From Leeuwenhoekiella blandensis MED217 (GTDB lineage: Bacteria; Bacteroidota; Bacteroidia; Flavobacteriales; Flavobacteriaceae), in the NCBI RefSeq assembly GCF_000152985.1, contig NZ_CH672395.1, positions 289,849-353,848 of the forward strand: 64,000 bases of DNA, written 5' to 3'. The translations under genes and the position numbers were made by a program. The notes below the pieces were generated by a model that saw only the letters and a list, made by a program, of their open reading frames with translations, did not search any database and was not told the origin of the DNA. Positions 21,570 through 30,543 of the stretch are shown in pieces. The stretch's first letter is position 1. Each line of letters begins with the position of its first letter.

Positions 21570-23794
21570 GCGATGATTTAACATACAAGATTAGACCAGC
21601 AGCTAGATTGATTCATACAATCGGTAGCGATTTAATAGGAGATTCTTATGCTGCATTGGTTGAACTAGTCAAAAATTCATACGATGCAGACGCCACGAAA
21701 GTCGACATTGTTTTTAAATACACCGAAATTGACAATGAACAGGCTTTGATTATTTCTATTAAAGATGATGGTCATGGAATGGATTTCGACACAGTAATTA
21801 ATAAATGGCTAGTTCCAGCAACCAACGATAAGCTCAAGAGAAAAGTGAGTAAAAATGGTTCAAGAACCTTGCAAGGGAGAAAAGGTATTGGTCGTTTTGC
21901 TGCTTCCATTTTAGGTCAAGAAATGACACTTTCTACAGTTGATGCAAATGGTGAAAAATCTGAGGCTGTTATTGACTGGAGAATTTTTAAAACAGATGAA
22001 TTTCTTGAGAACATAGAACTTCTCATTGAGAAGAAAGAAACTCAAGAGGCCTCTGGAACAGATATTTTAATTATTGCTAAAGATGAAAAATATGAAGAAA
22101 TAGTTATTGATGAAAATGGTGATGAAAAAGTCATTGAAAAAATAGATACTAAACTATCTTATTGGAATAGAGATACACTAAACCAATTGGTCAGTGAATT
22201 AAGGAAGCTTATTTCACCATTTAATGAATCAATTGAAGACAAATTCAAGATAAATTTGTCATTTAAGAATTCACCATTTAAAGATATTGATGATAATATA
22301 AAAATTGAGACGTATCCTATCATAAAATATTATGATTATCGTGTGTCAGGAACAATATCTGATAAAGGAAAGGCAAATCTATTGTTTGAAAACAATGTAA
22401 ATCCTGAAGTTGTCCAAACTGAAAAGATTGAGAAAAATTTAGAAATATCAGAATCGAGTAAATTTTGTGGCGAAGTTAAAATAGATTTTAGAGTTTTTGA
22501 CCGTGAACCTGAAGCTATTGAAAACCTAATAAACAAAGGACTAATTAATCCAGTTTCAAAGGTTCTTATGGGCAAAAGAGAGGCAAGAAATCAACTTAAT
22601 GAGGTCTATGGTGTAAATATTTATAAGAATTCATTTAGGATTAGACCTTACGGTAATAAGGGTGTTGATTGGCTTGGGCTTGACAAAAGCAGAGTTCAAA
22701 GTTTTGCCGATAGAGTAAGTAATAATCAAATCGTTGGATTTGTCACAATCCAATCAGAGGAAGCATCAGGATTAGAAGAAAAAAGTGCAAGAGATGGTTT
22801 AAAAGAGAATGAGTTTTATTCTGGATTGGTTGAGCTTTCTCAAAAGGCACTTTCAGAGTTAGAGGAAAGAAGATATGGGTTTAGATTAAAAAGTAAAAAA
22901 AGCAGAGGTGAAACGTCTAAAATTCAAGATAAAATAAATACGCTTTTTAGCCTAACGGATGTTAAGTCTTCAATTGGTAAAACACTATCTGAGTTTAAAA
23001 TAGACGAGAATGCAATTGACGAGATTGAAAATATATTAACCAAAGAAGAGGCTAAGAAAGCTGAACTCAAAGAGGAAATTGAAAAAACAATAGCCATTTA
23101 TCAAGGTCAAGCAACTCTAGGTAAAATTGTCAACTTTATTCTTCACGAAGGTAGAAAGCCATTGCAGTTCTTCAATTCTGAAACTAAGATAATGGAGCGT
23201 TACTTAAAATTCTATCGAGCACAACCAACTGAAGAGGACTATGAACGCCTAGTAAAAAGCATAAATGGATTTAAGATGAATAGCAAGTTTATTTCGACTC
23301 TATTTAAGCGAATATCACCTCTAGCCAAACTAAAGAGGGAGAAAAAGTCTGACTTTTCAGTTATTCGTGTTATTAACGAGAGTTTAGATGTTTTCAAATC
23401 AAGTATTGAAGAAGCAAATATTAAAATTGACATTGTTGGAGATGAAAGGGTAGAAATTTTTGGTTGGTCAGAAGATTTGTATATCGCTTTAACAAACCTA
23501 ATTGAAAACAGTGTTTATTGGTTAGGTATATCCAAGACAGTTGAAAAGAAAATTGTAATAGAAGTTATTCAAAATAAAGACTCTGTTATTATCGACTATA
23601 AGGACACTGGTCCAGGCTTAACAGATTTGGAAATTGAATCTGGAGCCATTTTTGAACCTGGTTATTCTAAGAAAATTGAAGGAACTGGTCTTGGTTTAGC
23701 CATTGCTGGGGAAGCATCAGATAGGCTCAATGGTGAACTTTCGGCTAGAAAAAGTGATAACGGAGTGAACTTCCAAATTGAAATCAGCAAATAA
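21566..23794 (+). CDS. Dual GHKL ATPase: MORC/Hsp90-like plus histidine-kinase-like
   Basis: This 742-aa protein carries two separate GHKL ATP-binding modules. The N-terminal one has an N box (LVELVKNSYDADA, Asn37), G1 (DDGHGMD, 67-73) and G2 (GRKGIGRFAAS, 104 onward), the pattern of MORC/MutL/Hsp90-like ATPases. The C-terminal one has an H-box-like FILHEGRKPLQ (His527), an N box (NLIENSVYW, Asn648), G1 (DTGPGL), an F box (IFEPGYSKK) and G2 (GTGLGLAIAGEA, 706 onward), as in sensor histidine kinases. No membrane segment or sensor domain is visible, so it is cytoplasmic. It overlaps the methyltransferase gene by four bases and is two bases from the response-regulator-like gene. GHKL ATPases of this N-terminal class are known companions of methyltransferases in predicted restriction systems. 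The kinase half is the unusual part. Confidence 0.85.
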   Translation: MSDDLTYKIRPAARLIHTIGSDLIGDSYAALVELVKNSYDADATKVDIVFKYTEIDNEQALIISIKDDGHGMDFDTVINKWLVPATNDKLKRKVSKNGSRTLQGRKGIGRFAASILGQEMTLSTVDANGEKSEAVIDWRIFKTDEFLENIELLIEKKETQEASGTDILIIAKDEKYEEIVIDENGDEKVIEKIDTKLSYWNRDTLNQLVSELRKLISPFNESIEDKFKINLSFKNSPFKDIDDNIKIETYPIIKYYDYRVSGTISDKGKANLLFENNVNPEVVQTEKIEKNLEISESSKFCGEVKIDFRVFDREPEAIENLINKGLINPVSKVLMGKREARNQLNEVYGVNIYKNSFRIRPYGNKGVDWLGLDKSRVQSFADRVSNNQIVGFVTIQSEEASGLEEKSARDGLKENEFYSGLVELSQKALSELEERRYGFRLKSKKSRGETSKIQDKINTLFSLTDVKSSIGKTLSEFKIDENAIDEIENILTKEEAKKAELKEEIEKTIAIYQGQATLGKIVNFILHEGRKPLQFFNSETKIMERYLKFYRAQPTEEDYERLVKSINGFKMNSKFISTLFKRISPLAKLKREKKSDFSVIRVINESLDVFKSSIEEANIKIDIVGDERVEIFGWSEDLYIALTNLIENSVYWLGISKTVEKKIVIEVIQNKDSVIIDYKDTGPGLTDLEIESGAIFEPGYSKKIEGTGLGLAIAGEASDRLNGELSARKSDNGVNFQIEISK

Positions 23795-23796
23795 AT

Positions 23797-24912
23797 ATGG
23801 AAGAGTTAAAAATATTAATTGTTGAAGATGATAAGGCAATCTACGACGATGTATACAAAACCAATATTGACTTATTCAATAGAGAAAATGAGGAATATCA
23901 AATCAACCAGCTTTGGATACAAAGTAAGGATGAGGCTATTGTAGCACTAAAAAATTCTGAGAATATATTTGATGGTGCGATTGTAGATTTAGACTTAATA
24001 GGTTCGGGAGGAACAGATACTTCTGGAAACGAGGTTGTCAAAGAAATCAAAGAGAATTTACGCTTTCCGACCTTTGTAATCACAGGAACCCCTTATCACA
24101 TCTCAGATGAATTGAATGTACCAAGTTCAGTTTTTAGAGTTTTTCAGAGAGATGAGGTAGATGTTATGGATACTCTTGATAAATTCAAGACAATCAAAGC
24201 TACAGGTATTCTTAACCTTTTAAATCGGAAGGGAAAAATTGAAGAATTAATCCAAAACATTTTCTGGAATCACATTTCAACTTCTTTAGACAATTGGGCT
24301 CTAGATAACAAACGAACTTCAACAGAGAAAGAAGACTCACTTCTACGTTACACCATTTTACATATGTTGGAGTATTTAGATGAAAGCAAAATACATCCAA
24401 GCGAGTTTTATATAACAAGGCCTGTAAGAGAAAACCTTTCAACAGGTGACTTAATCTTACTAGACGATGTTCGATACGCTGTACTAACTCCAGCATGTGA
24501 TTTTGTTTACCATAGAGGAAAAAGAAAAGTAGAAAAAGTGTTTTTACTTAGGATAAAAGAACTAGAGGAGATTTCAGAGTTTAAAAAGTTAAAGGACATT
24601 GAAAAATTTGAAGATCTTAGTGGAACAAAAAAATCTGAGCTTTCAAAATTAATCACTAATAGTGCTAAGCCATACTATCATTATATCCCAAGACATAGTT
24701 CTATCAATGCTGGAATAATTGATTTTCAAGATAAATACTCAATACCAGTAGAAGAATTAGAGCAAAAAATTAACACAAAAGCTGCGGATAACTTTGCTAC
24801 GATTTCAATGCCATTTTTAAAAGACTTGATTGAGAGATACTCAAGTTACTATGCTCGACAAGGTTCGCCAGATTTTGACTCAGATGAAATTATAGAATCA
24901 TTAATTAGATAA
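23797..24912 (+). CDS. Response-regulator-like protein with unrecognised C-terminal domain
   Basis: In this 371-aa protein residues 1-125 form a receiver domain: acidic pocket VEDD (Glu10-Asp12), phospho-acceptor position in AIVDLDL (Asp64, with Asp66 beside it) and the conserved Thr in VITGTP (Thr96 or Thr98). The usual active-site lysine is replaced (VFQRDEV, about 115-121), so phosphotransfer may be atypical. Residues about 140-371 are not a DNA-binding output domain I recognise. They contain YAVLTPACDF and PYYHYIPRHS motifs and a helical tail, and may be an effector such as a nuclease. The gene starts two bases after the GHKL gene. It is AT-rich like its partners and ends the cassette. 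Confidence 0.75.
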   Translation: MEELKILIVEDDKAIYDDVYKTNIDLFNRENEEYQINQLWIQSKDEAIVALKNSENIFDGAIVDLDLIGSGGTDTSGNEVVKEIKENLRFPTFVITGTPYHISDELNVPSSVFRVFQRDEVDVMDTLDKFKTIKATGILNLLNRKGKIEELIQNIFWNHISTSLDNWALDNKRTSTEKEDSLLRYTILHMLEYLDESKIHPSEFYITRPVRENLSTGDLILLDDVRYAVLTPACDFVYHRGKRKVEKVFLLRIKELEEISEFKKLKDIEKFEDLSGTKKSELSKLITNSAKPYYHYIPRHSSINAGIIDFQDKYSIPVEELEQKINTKAADNFATISMPFLKDLIERYSSYYARQGSPDFDSDEIIESLIR

Positions 24913-25061
24913 GACTATAAAAGTTTATTATGATAATTTTTTTATTTGGCGATTGAAATATAATCCAAAATTATTTCGATACACCACATAAAACAGCCTA
25001 TTCCCTCCTTTGATCCCTAGACTTTTACTAGTTTTAAACTTCATCAATCAAAAACAACCTT

Positions 25062-25487
25062 ATGAATACATTCAGCATCAAATACCTAAGTCTTGTGGCA
25101 GGTATCTTTGTTTTGTTCCAATCGTGTAAAGAGCAAAAAGAAGCAGCAGACCCCATTACCTATACAGTAAATGAAATCGTTGGTACTTGGGATCTCCTAC
25201 CAGAAGGGCGAGATAAGGGCGCGGCAGCCATTAGCAGCGCAGACTTGTTAGCCAATCACGTGGCGCAACTGCGGTTTACTGACAGTACAGGCGTTCATGA
25301 GTATACCGGGAGTTGGGGACTACCGGAAGATGAGGAAGTTTCAGGGAGCAAACTCCCGGATTATGATTTAATGATACAGTACAACCCCACGCCTTCACAT
25401 ACCATGCGCTACCTTGGATTGTTACGTGAGGAAAACATGCATTTGGTCTTTTTGGCGGCTGGTTTTTCTATGCAAAAACAGAAGTAA
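25062..25487 (+). CDS. Small lipocalin-like lipoprotein, copy 1
   Basis: This 141-aa lipoprotein (VLFQSC, lipid Cys near 22) has a lipocalin-like opening (EIVGTWDLLPEG) and a beta-rich body ending LVFLAAGFSMQKQK. Function is unknown. It is followed by a paralogue with the same pattern (GAWETEI, GVHEYTGSW versus GAHEYTGSW). About 60 bases of upstream DNA are also duplicated (24986-25050 and 25552-25617), so the duplication included the control region. GC content returns to the window's norm here, marking the right edge of the AT-rich cassette. Confidence 0.75.
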   Translation: MNTFSIKYLSLVAGIFVLFQSCKEQKEAADPITYTVNEIVGTWDLLPEGRDKGAAAISSADLLANHVAQLRFTDSTGVHEYTGSWGLPEDEEVSGSKLPDYDLMIQYNPTPSHTMRYLGLLREENMHLVFLAAGFSMQKQK

Positions 25488-25628
25488 GTTTTTTGCATAC
25501 GTTCGCTATAGCTACAGGTTGCGTTTAGAACGTGTGCTGCCGTGTTTCCTATAAATAAAATAGCCTATTGCTACCTTTGATTCCTAGGCTTTTAGTAGTT
25601 TTAAAGTGCATCAATCTAATACAAATCT

Positions 25629-26045
25629 ATGTATCGTTTTAGCTTTAAAAGCGTAAACCTGTTGCTAGGGGTCTTAGTTCTTTTGACCAGTTGCTTAGAA
25701 GTCAAGGAAGACGACCGCTATCCCTATACGCAGGACGAACTGATGGGTGCCTGGGAAACGGAGATTCCGCTACATCAAGATGAATGGACGGGGATTACCG
25801 GAGTAGATCTTCAAGCCAATAATCAAGCAACCATACATCTGGTGGATATGTCTGGGGCGCATGAGTATACCGGAAGTTGGGAGGCTTCAGGAACTCAGGA
25901 TTTAAAAGTGATGGAATTCTCCTATGATCTGAAAATAGAGTACACCGATCCTGAAATGACCAGGATACACTTAGGGAATGTTTATGTCAAAGACGATCAG
26001 CTGGTCTTTTCCAGTTCTAAACTAACCTTACATAAACAGGAGTAG
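25629..26045 (+). CDS. Small lipocalin-like lipoprotein, copy 2
   Basis: This 138-aa lipoprotein (LLTSC, lipid Cys near 22) is paralogous to the preceding gene: both have a YT..E..G.W segment after the leader, a HEYTGSW motif and a terminal HKQ/QKQ. Function is unknown. The upstream 25552-25617 matches 24986-25050 (TTTGAT..CTAG..TTTTA.TAGTTTTAAA pattern), so each copy has its own probable promoter. Confidence 0.75.
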   Translation: MYRFSFKSVNLLLGVLVLLTSCLEVKEDDRYPYTQDELMGAWETEIPLHQDEWTGITGVDLQANNQATIHLVDMSGAHEYTGSWEASGTQDLKVMEFSYDLKIEYTDPEMTRIHLGNVYVKDDQLVFSSSKLTLHKQE

Positions 26046-26053
26046 GGCGTTTG

Positions 26054-26235
26054 TCACCCTGAGCTTGTCTCAGGGTCGCACAAGTAGCTTTTTGCAAGCA
26101 GGTTAATGAGATGCTGAAAAGTGTTCAGCGTGAGGTTTACATTAGGCTGTAGTCTTTAATATTGAATTTTAAACTTTGAATCTTGAATTTAGGAATGCAC
26201 TTCGACAAGCTCAGTGTGACACGCTCGATGTGACA
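26054..26235. repeat. REP-like inverted repeat and left copy of a 72-bp direct repeat
   Basis: CCCTGAGCTTGTCTCAGGG at about 26058-26076 is a REP-type inverted repeat of the sort common in Bacteroidota. Positions 26163-26234, including GCACTTCGACAAGCTCAGTG, are repeated at 27069-27141, on the other side of the next gene. Confidence 0.75.
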
Positions 26236-26285
26236 GCTAATTCTATTTATTATTGATGATTTCTTATTTTGTTTAGTTTTACAGT

Positions 26286-27008
26286 ATGCTAAAACAACTA
26301 CTATTACTACTTCTGGTTACATTAAGTCACCAAGCTATTGCTCAAAAAGGAAAAGCAGTACTTATTCTAAAAGACAGCACACGTGTAAATGGATATGGCG
26401 AGATTAGTGGTGTTTCTACCACGGTTTCGATTATGTTTGAAAATGATACGTTGCGATGGAAAAAATACAATGGCAAAGACCTGATCGGGATTGATATTCT
26501 GGAGCATAATTATTACCGTAAATTCAGATATAAATACATAGATGGTGGAAAATACCCTAGAGCTTTAGAGGTGGTTTCTCTCGATAGTTTAAGTCTGTAT
26601 GTAAAATTGTACGAAGGCAGAGCGCTATCCAATTCTTTTGTAAGCGTGCCACAACCAACAGGTGACTTGGCCAAGCCGCAAACCATTATCCTAGAAGATG
26701 GTAAGGAAGTACCTGTGGCATCGAGTCGTAATCTCTATAATGAAATTAACCTTCCCCGATACAGCTACTATGTAGGATATGGAGAAAGCGATCAGGTAGA
26801 ACATCTGTACACCAAAGGAATTCCTTTTGCAAAGAGTTTTAAAAAAGCGATGACCATGTACTTTGAAAACTGCCCTGAATTGTTGGAAAAGGTAGAAAAC
26901 AAAGAGTTTTCAAATACCCAACTAGGTGAGGTATTGGATTTTTACAATTCAAGGTGTTTGAAAGCAGATAGTACAAAGGATCGCGATACTGATACTATTT
27001 CAGGATAG
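26286..27008 (+). CDS. Secreted protein of unknown function
   Basis: This 240-aa protein has a signal peptide ending AIAQ and opens with a small beta domain (KAVLILKDSTRVNGYGEI) of the kind seen in many secreted Bacteroidota proteins of unknown role. It has no cysteine pair, membrane segment or catalytic motif that I can assign. It stands alone between two 72-bp direct repeats. Confidence 0.7.
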   Translation: MLKQLLLLLLVTLSHQAIAQKGKAVLILKDSTRVNGYGEISGVSTTVSIMFENDTLRWKKYNGKDLIGIDILEHNYYRKFRYKYIDGGKYPRALEVVSLDSLSLYVKLYEGRALSNSFVSVPQPTGDLAKPQTIILEDGKEVPVASSRNLYNEINLPRYSYYVGYGESDQVEHLYTKGIPFAKSFKKAMTMYFENCPELLEKVENKEFSNTQLGEVLDFYNSRCLKADSTKDRDTDTISG

Positions 27009-27018
27009 CGTGTGGCAC

Positions 27019-27046
27019 CACCCCTCCTCCGTAAGGAGGGGAGCTT
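27019..27046 (+). terminator. Hairpin terminator with T-tract
   Basis: CCCCTCCT and AGGAGGGG arms (27021-27041) with a short loop are followed by AGCTTTTTG, twelve bases after the stop of the secreted-protein gene. The arms belong to the same CCCCTCC/GGAGGGG repeat class seen in larger gaps. Confidence 0.6.
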
Positions 27047-27068
27047 TTTGTTTTGTTTGCTTTCAACT

Positions 27069-27141
27069 TTGAATTTTAGCCTTTGAATCTTGAATTTAGG
27101 AATGCACTTCGACAAGCTCAGTGTGACACGCTCGATGTGAC
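27069..27141. repeat. Right copy of the 72-bp direct repeat
   Basis: This matches 26163-26234 with few differences, including the CACTTCGACAAGCTCAGTGTGACACGC core (27105-27131). It lies between the secreted-protein gene and the convergent MFS gene. Confidence 0.75.
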
Positions 27142-27197
27142 ACTTCCAACAGAAAACAACAAACTGTAAACCGAAAACAACAAACCGAAAAACCGTA

Positions 27198-28433
27198 TTA
27201 GCCTTGAACCTTCAACACGCTTTGGCGTTTCCGCAGGTCGCGTTTTTTAAAGTAGCGAAGCGAAAAGAAGATCACTACGGCCAGTGGGGCGGCGATGAGC
27301 AGGTAGCGGAGGGCCATATCCTTGGTATCGGCAATGCTTCCGGAGTGGGAGATCACAAAGCTGCCCATCGAGGTAATGATGTACAGGAGCCCGCCCATAA
27401 GTCCGCCGGCGATGCCTGCGTTTCCGGGAAAGAACACCATATTCTGCGTAAAGTAATTGGTAAACAAAAACCCGGAGCAGATGTGCACGATAAAGGCAAA
27501 ACCTACGAGCAGCACCAGATTGTCGATCATACTGCCTAAGCCGATAAAGAGGCCTATCAATACAAGTTGCGTTAGTGATACCAGACGGATCTTTTTAGTA
27601 AAGTTCACCGGCGTAAAACGCTTGCTTAAGATTCCACCGATCATCCAGGCAAAGCCTAAAACGAGGGTGCAATAGCCAATGATCACAGCGTTGTAATTAA
27701 AATGCTGTTCTACCACAAACGGCCCTGCGATGTTGAACACCATCACCACCGAATAGGCACAGCCCAAAACGGCGATGCCTAAGATAAAACCGGGGTTCTT
27801 CAGCATGGCCAGATACAGCAAGCCGGTTTTCTTGAGGTTGAATTTCTTGTAGTTGCGTATGGTCTCCCCGCTGAACACGAGTTCGCCTACAAACAGGATG
27901 GCCGCATAGATCGCGAGGAAGTAAAAGTTAGACTGCCAGCCCAGATGCTCTTCGAGGAAGCCCCCTAAAAAAGGCGCGATGATGGGTCCGCAGCTCCATA
28001 CAATAGTAAAGTAGCTGAGGTAGTGTTTTCGTTTTTCATCGTCAAAGAGGTCAACAAAATAGGCACGTTTGGCGACTACAATAAAGGCGGTGGCGATCCC
28101 TTGTACGATACGCAGCACACTGATCACCAGCACTTCGCCGGTAAAGGTCACGGCGAGGCTGCTTAGCAGCAATACGGCCAGCGAGATCAGCATAGGTTTG
28201 CGCCGGCCTACACTGTCGGCTACCGGGCCTACAAACAATTGGGAGAACCCGTAACTCAGAAAAAAACAGGTGAGTGTCAACTGAATACTTTGTTCTGAAA
28301 CGCTGAGGTTGCGTGCCATTGATGGAAACGACGGCAGGTAGATGTCGGTCATAAAGCCCGAAAGCGGAATCGACAAAAAGGTAAGTATCGTAGCGATCTT
28401 TTTACGTTGAGGGGAAGCGTCGCGTAAATGCAT
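27198..28433 (-). CDS. Bcr/CflA-family MFS drug-efflux transporter
   Basis: This 411-aa inner-membrane protein has about twelve hydrophobic segments. The N-terminal half shows the family pattern: GFMTDIYLPSFPSMA in TM1, IQLTLTCFFLSYGFSQL, and the MFS motif A GPVADSVGRRKP in the loop between TM2 and TM3. Members export drugs such as bicyclomycin, or sulfonamides and metabolites, by proton antiport. The substrate here is unknown. It appears to be monocistronic, convergent with the gene before it. Confidence 0.9.
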   Translation of the reverse strand: MHLRDASPQRKKIATILTFLSIPLSGFMTDIYLPSFPSMARNLSVSEQSIQLTLTCFFLSYGFSQLFVGPVADSVGRRKPMLISLAVLLLSSLAVTFTGEVLVISVLRIVQGIATAFIVVAKRAYFVDLFDDEKRKHYLSYFTIVWSCGPIIAPFLGGFLEEHLGWQSNFYFLAIYAAILFVGELVFSGETIRNYKKFNLKKTGLLYLAMLKNPGFILGIAVLGCAYSVVMVFNIAGPFVVEQHFNYNAVIIGYCTLVLGFAWMIGGILSKRFTPVNFTKKIRLVSLTQLVLIGLFIGLGSMIDNLVLLVGFAFIVHICSGFLFTNYFTQNMVFFPGNAGIAGGLMGGLLYIITSMGSFVISHSGSIADTKDMALRYLLIAAPLAVVIFFSLRYFKKRDLRKRQSVLKVQG

Positions 28434-28660
28434 GTAAAAAAGGAGTATTGACGTTAGGGTGCTGCAAAGCTACTACATAAAGAAGAAGGATATACTGATG
28501 CCTTGAAGCTTTGTATGCGTTTTAACGGAAGTGCCAGACGCGCGGTTGTCTGGCGGTGCCATTACACTACCTCAGGGCAGACCTATGAGGCGTTGGTTGG
28601 AAACGAATTTCTAAATTCGACGTAAGTCTCGGAGTATTAAACCCTTTGGCGGCGCCAAAT

Positions 28661-28690
28661 AAAAAAGCCCTCTCCGTGTTGAAAGGGCTT
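28661..28690 (-). terminator. Hairpin terminator for msrA
   Basis: Read on the minus strand, AGCCCTTTC and GAGAGGGCT arms (28666-28689) are followed by a T tract (28661-28666), 33 bases past the msrA stop. A second AGCCC run beside it extends the structure. Confidence 0.75.
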
Positions 28691-28721
28691 AGGGCTTCTT
28701 TTTTCTTCTTCATAGTTCAGC

Positions 28722-29441
28722 CTAGTGGCTGTTCGCTTTTAAAAGTTCAGGAAACTTTTCTTTAAAACGGTTGATACGCGGTATCGATACGTTTTGGATA
28801 TATGGGTTTTCCGGATGCTGTACCTCGTAGTTTTGATGATAGGCTTCTGCGATCCAGAACTTCTCAAAAGGCTTGATCTCTGCGGCTACCGGTTCGCCCA
28901 ATGCTTTTTCCAAAGCAGCTTTCTTTTGTTCGATGATCTGTTTTTCGGCATCATTCTGATAAAAAATGATCGAACGGTATTGCGAACCTTGGTCCGGTCC
29001 CTGACCGTTTACCTGTGTTGGGTTTTGCGAACCGAAATACACATCAACGAGTTGGCTAAAGCTGATCACACTAGGATCATAGATCACCTTAACCGATTCG
29101 GCGTGTCCCGTACGGCCGGTATTGCTCTCCTCGTAGGTTGGGTTCTTGGTATGTCCACCGGCATAGCCCGAAACGGCTTCGTCTACACCTTTTACACTTT
29201 CATACACCGCTTCTACACACCAGAAACATCCGCTGGCAAAATAGGCGGTTGCCCGGTCCTGAGGCACCGGTGTTTCGGCAGGCATCGCAGCCTCTTCGGC
29301 AGTACCTGTGGTGTTGAGCGCAACAGCCTCGGTGGTCTGCGCGCTGTCTGTATTTTTAGGCGTATCGGCACAACCTGTGAACAACAAGCTCAAAGCAATA
29401 GTTGCAGCCAATAACGCGGAAAGAATGATTCTGTTTTTCAT
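28722..29441 (-). CDS. msrA: Peptide methionine sulfoxide reductase A, lipoprotein form
   Basis: This 239-aa protein reduces methionine-S-sulfoxide in proteins. It has a lipoprotein leader (LLFTGC, lipid Cys near 24), a Thr/Pro/Ala-rich linker to about residue 65, and the MsrA domain with the catalytic motif ASGCFWCVE and GYAGGHTKNPTYEE, EQYRSIIF-like (SQYRSIIF) and HQNYE segments. The linker and lipid anchor suggest a periplasmic or envelope repair role. MsrB is not fused and was not seen nearby. It appears monocistronic. Confidence 0.95.
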   Translation of the reverse strand: MKNRIILSALLAATIALSLLFTGCADTPKNTDSAQTTEAVALNTTGTAEEAAMPAETPVPQDRATAYFASGCFWCVEAVYESVKGVDEAVSGYAGGHTKNPTYEESNTGRTGHAESVKVIYDPSVISFSQLVDVYFGSQNPTQVNGQGPDQGSQYRSIIFYQNDAEKQIIEQKKAALEKALGEPVAAEIKPFEKFWIAEAYHQNYEVQHPENPYIQNVSIPRINRFKEKFPELLKANSH

Positions 29442-30543
29442 CGCACTTTTAAATATAAACGTAAGTTCTACTTCGTTGGTTTTATAGACGCAAAGGTGCA
29501 GCTAAACTTTCTTAATAGGGTACTAAAATTTGAGATGAAATGATAAAGTGTTTTTAAAATCGTGTTTGTTCATTTTCTTTGCTTGTCCAAAGAAATCCTT
29601 CGACTATCGCTCAGGACAGGCTACACAAAAGAAAAGACCCCCTCGCTAAGGAATTTTTTGCCTTATCAGGCAAAAACCGCTTTGTCAGCTCCGCGTCGCT
29701 ACTTACGTTTTTCTAAGAGTAGTTCTTACTTGAAGTAAAGTAATCCATATCAAAGCCAACGCGCCACCTGGCTCATTCGCTAAAAAGGTCTACTAGACCT
29801 TTCCTTAGCGCTCTGCCCTTGCAGCTATTCTGAACCGAGGGAATTATGATTTCGTTAAACTCTTCGGGTATGAATGCGCCTAGTCATCTCGACGTTAGGA
29901 GAGATCACACAACAAGCTAACTCCCTTCTCTCCCGAAGCTTCGGGAGGAGAAGGGCTGGGGATGAGGGATACAGTATGCGATTTCTCCCGATGGTCAAAA
30001 TGACCGCCTGCTTCAAGAGGTTGCTTCAAAAAATCCTCGAGTTGAGATCTAACGAACACGCGATACAATTCCCTATATGCATTGGGACAGGCAGCGTGGG
30101 AACATGGGAATTCGTGTAACTCTTCGGGTATGAAGACTGTCACTTCGAGTGACTGAATACCAGCGGTAGCAGGGATTCAGTTGTATCGAGAAGTCTTTGA
30201 AGTCAGTGAGTTTATAGTTACCCTTATTGCTGTCTCGAAAACTTCTCGATACAACCCTTTCGCGCTAAGGCGCTCAAGCATCACTCGAAGTGACAGGGCG
30301 AAGCGTATTTCATATTTCCAATTTCTACTTTCGTATTTGACGCTGTCCTTTCTCTTTATTCTCTTCTCTTTTGTCTCTCCTCTATCCACCGCAAACTGAA
30401 GACTGCTACTGCCAACTTTTTTATGGCTTCAAAAATTCTTAATGGAGCCTTATTGATATACTAAAGAAAAAGATATTAACCCTCCGGGTAAGGGGCTTTA
30501 GTCTTTTTTCTATTATCTCTTCTCTTTTGTTTTAAATCTAAAA
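29442..30543. repeat. 1.1-kb reverse-oriented composite repeat region
   Basis: No gene is supported. In reverse orientation it holds the module starting TTTGCTTGTCCAAAG (29576 onward), the 5710-5925 module (about 29620-29845), the CTCCCGAAGCTTCGGGAG palindrome (about 29931-29948) and the CACTTCGAGTG unit (30236-30297). Positions 30139-30205 carry forward CACTTCGAGTG/TATCGAGAAGT arms facing the reverse ones, making an imperfect inverted repeat of about 150 bp. Positions 30114-30418 recur as 31513-31818 beyond the next gene. Positions 30426-30476 are a diverged fragment of the 1021-1351 element. Confidence 0.78.

Noticed and set aside
20337-24912. Interpretation as a simple type II restriction-modification system
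   Set aside because: No restriction endonuclease or Vsr gene lies within the cassette or beside it. The neighbours are a membrane protein and lipoproteins.
28794-29414. 206-aa plus-strand frame opposite msrA
   Set aside because: It is the antisense shadow of a well-supported msrA gene.
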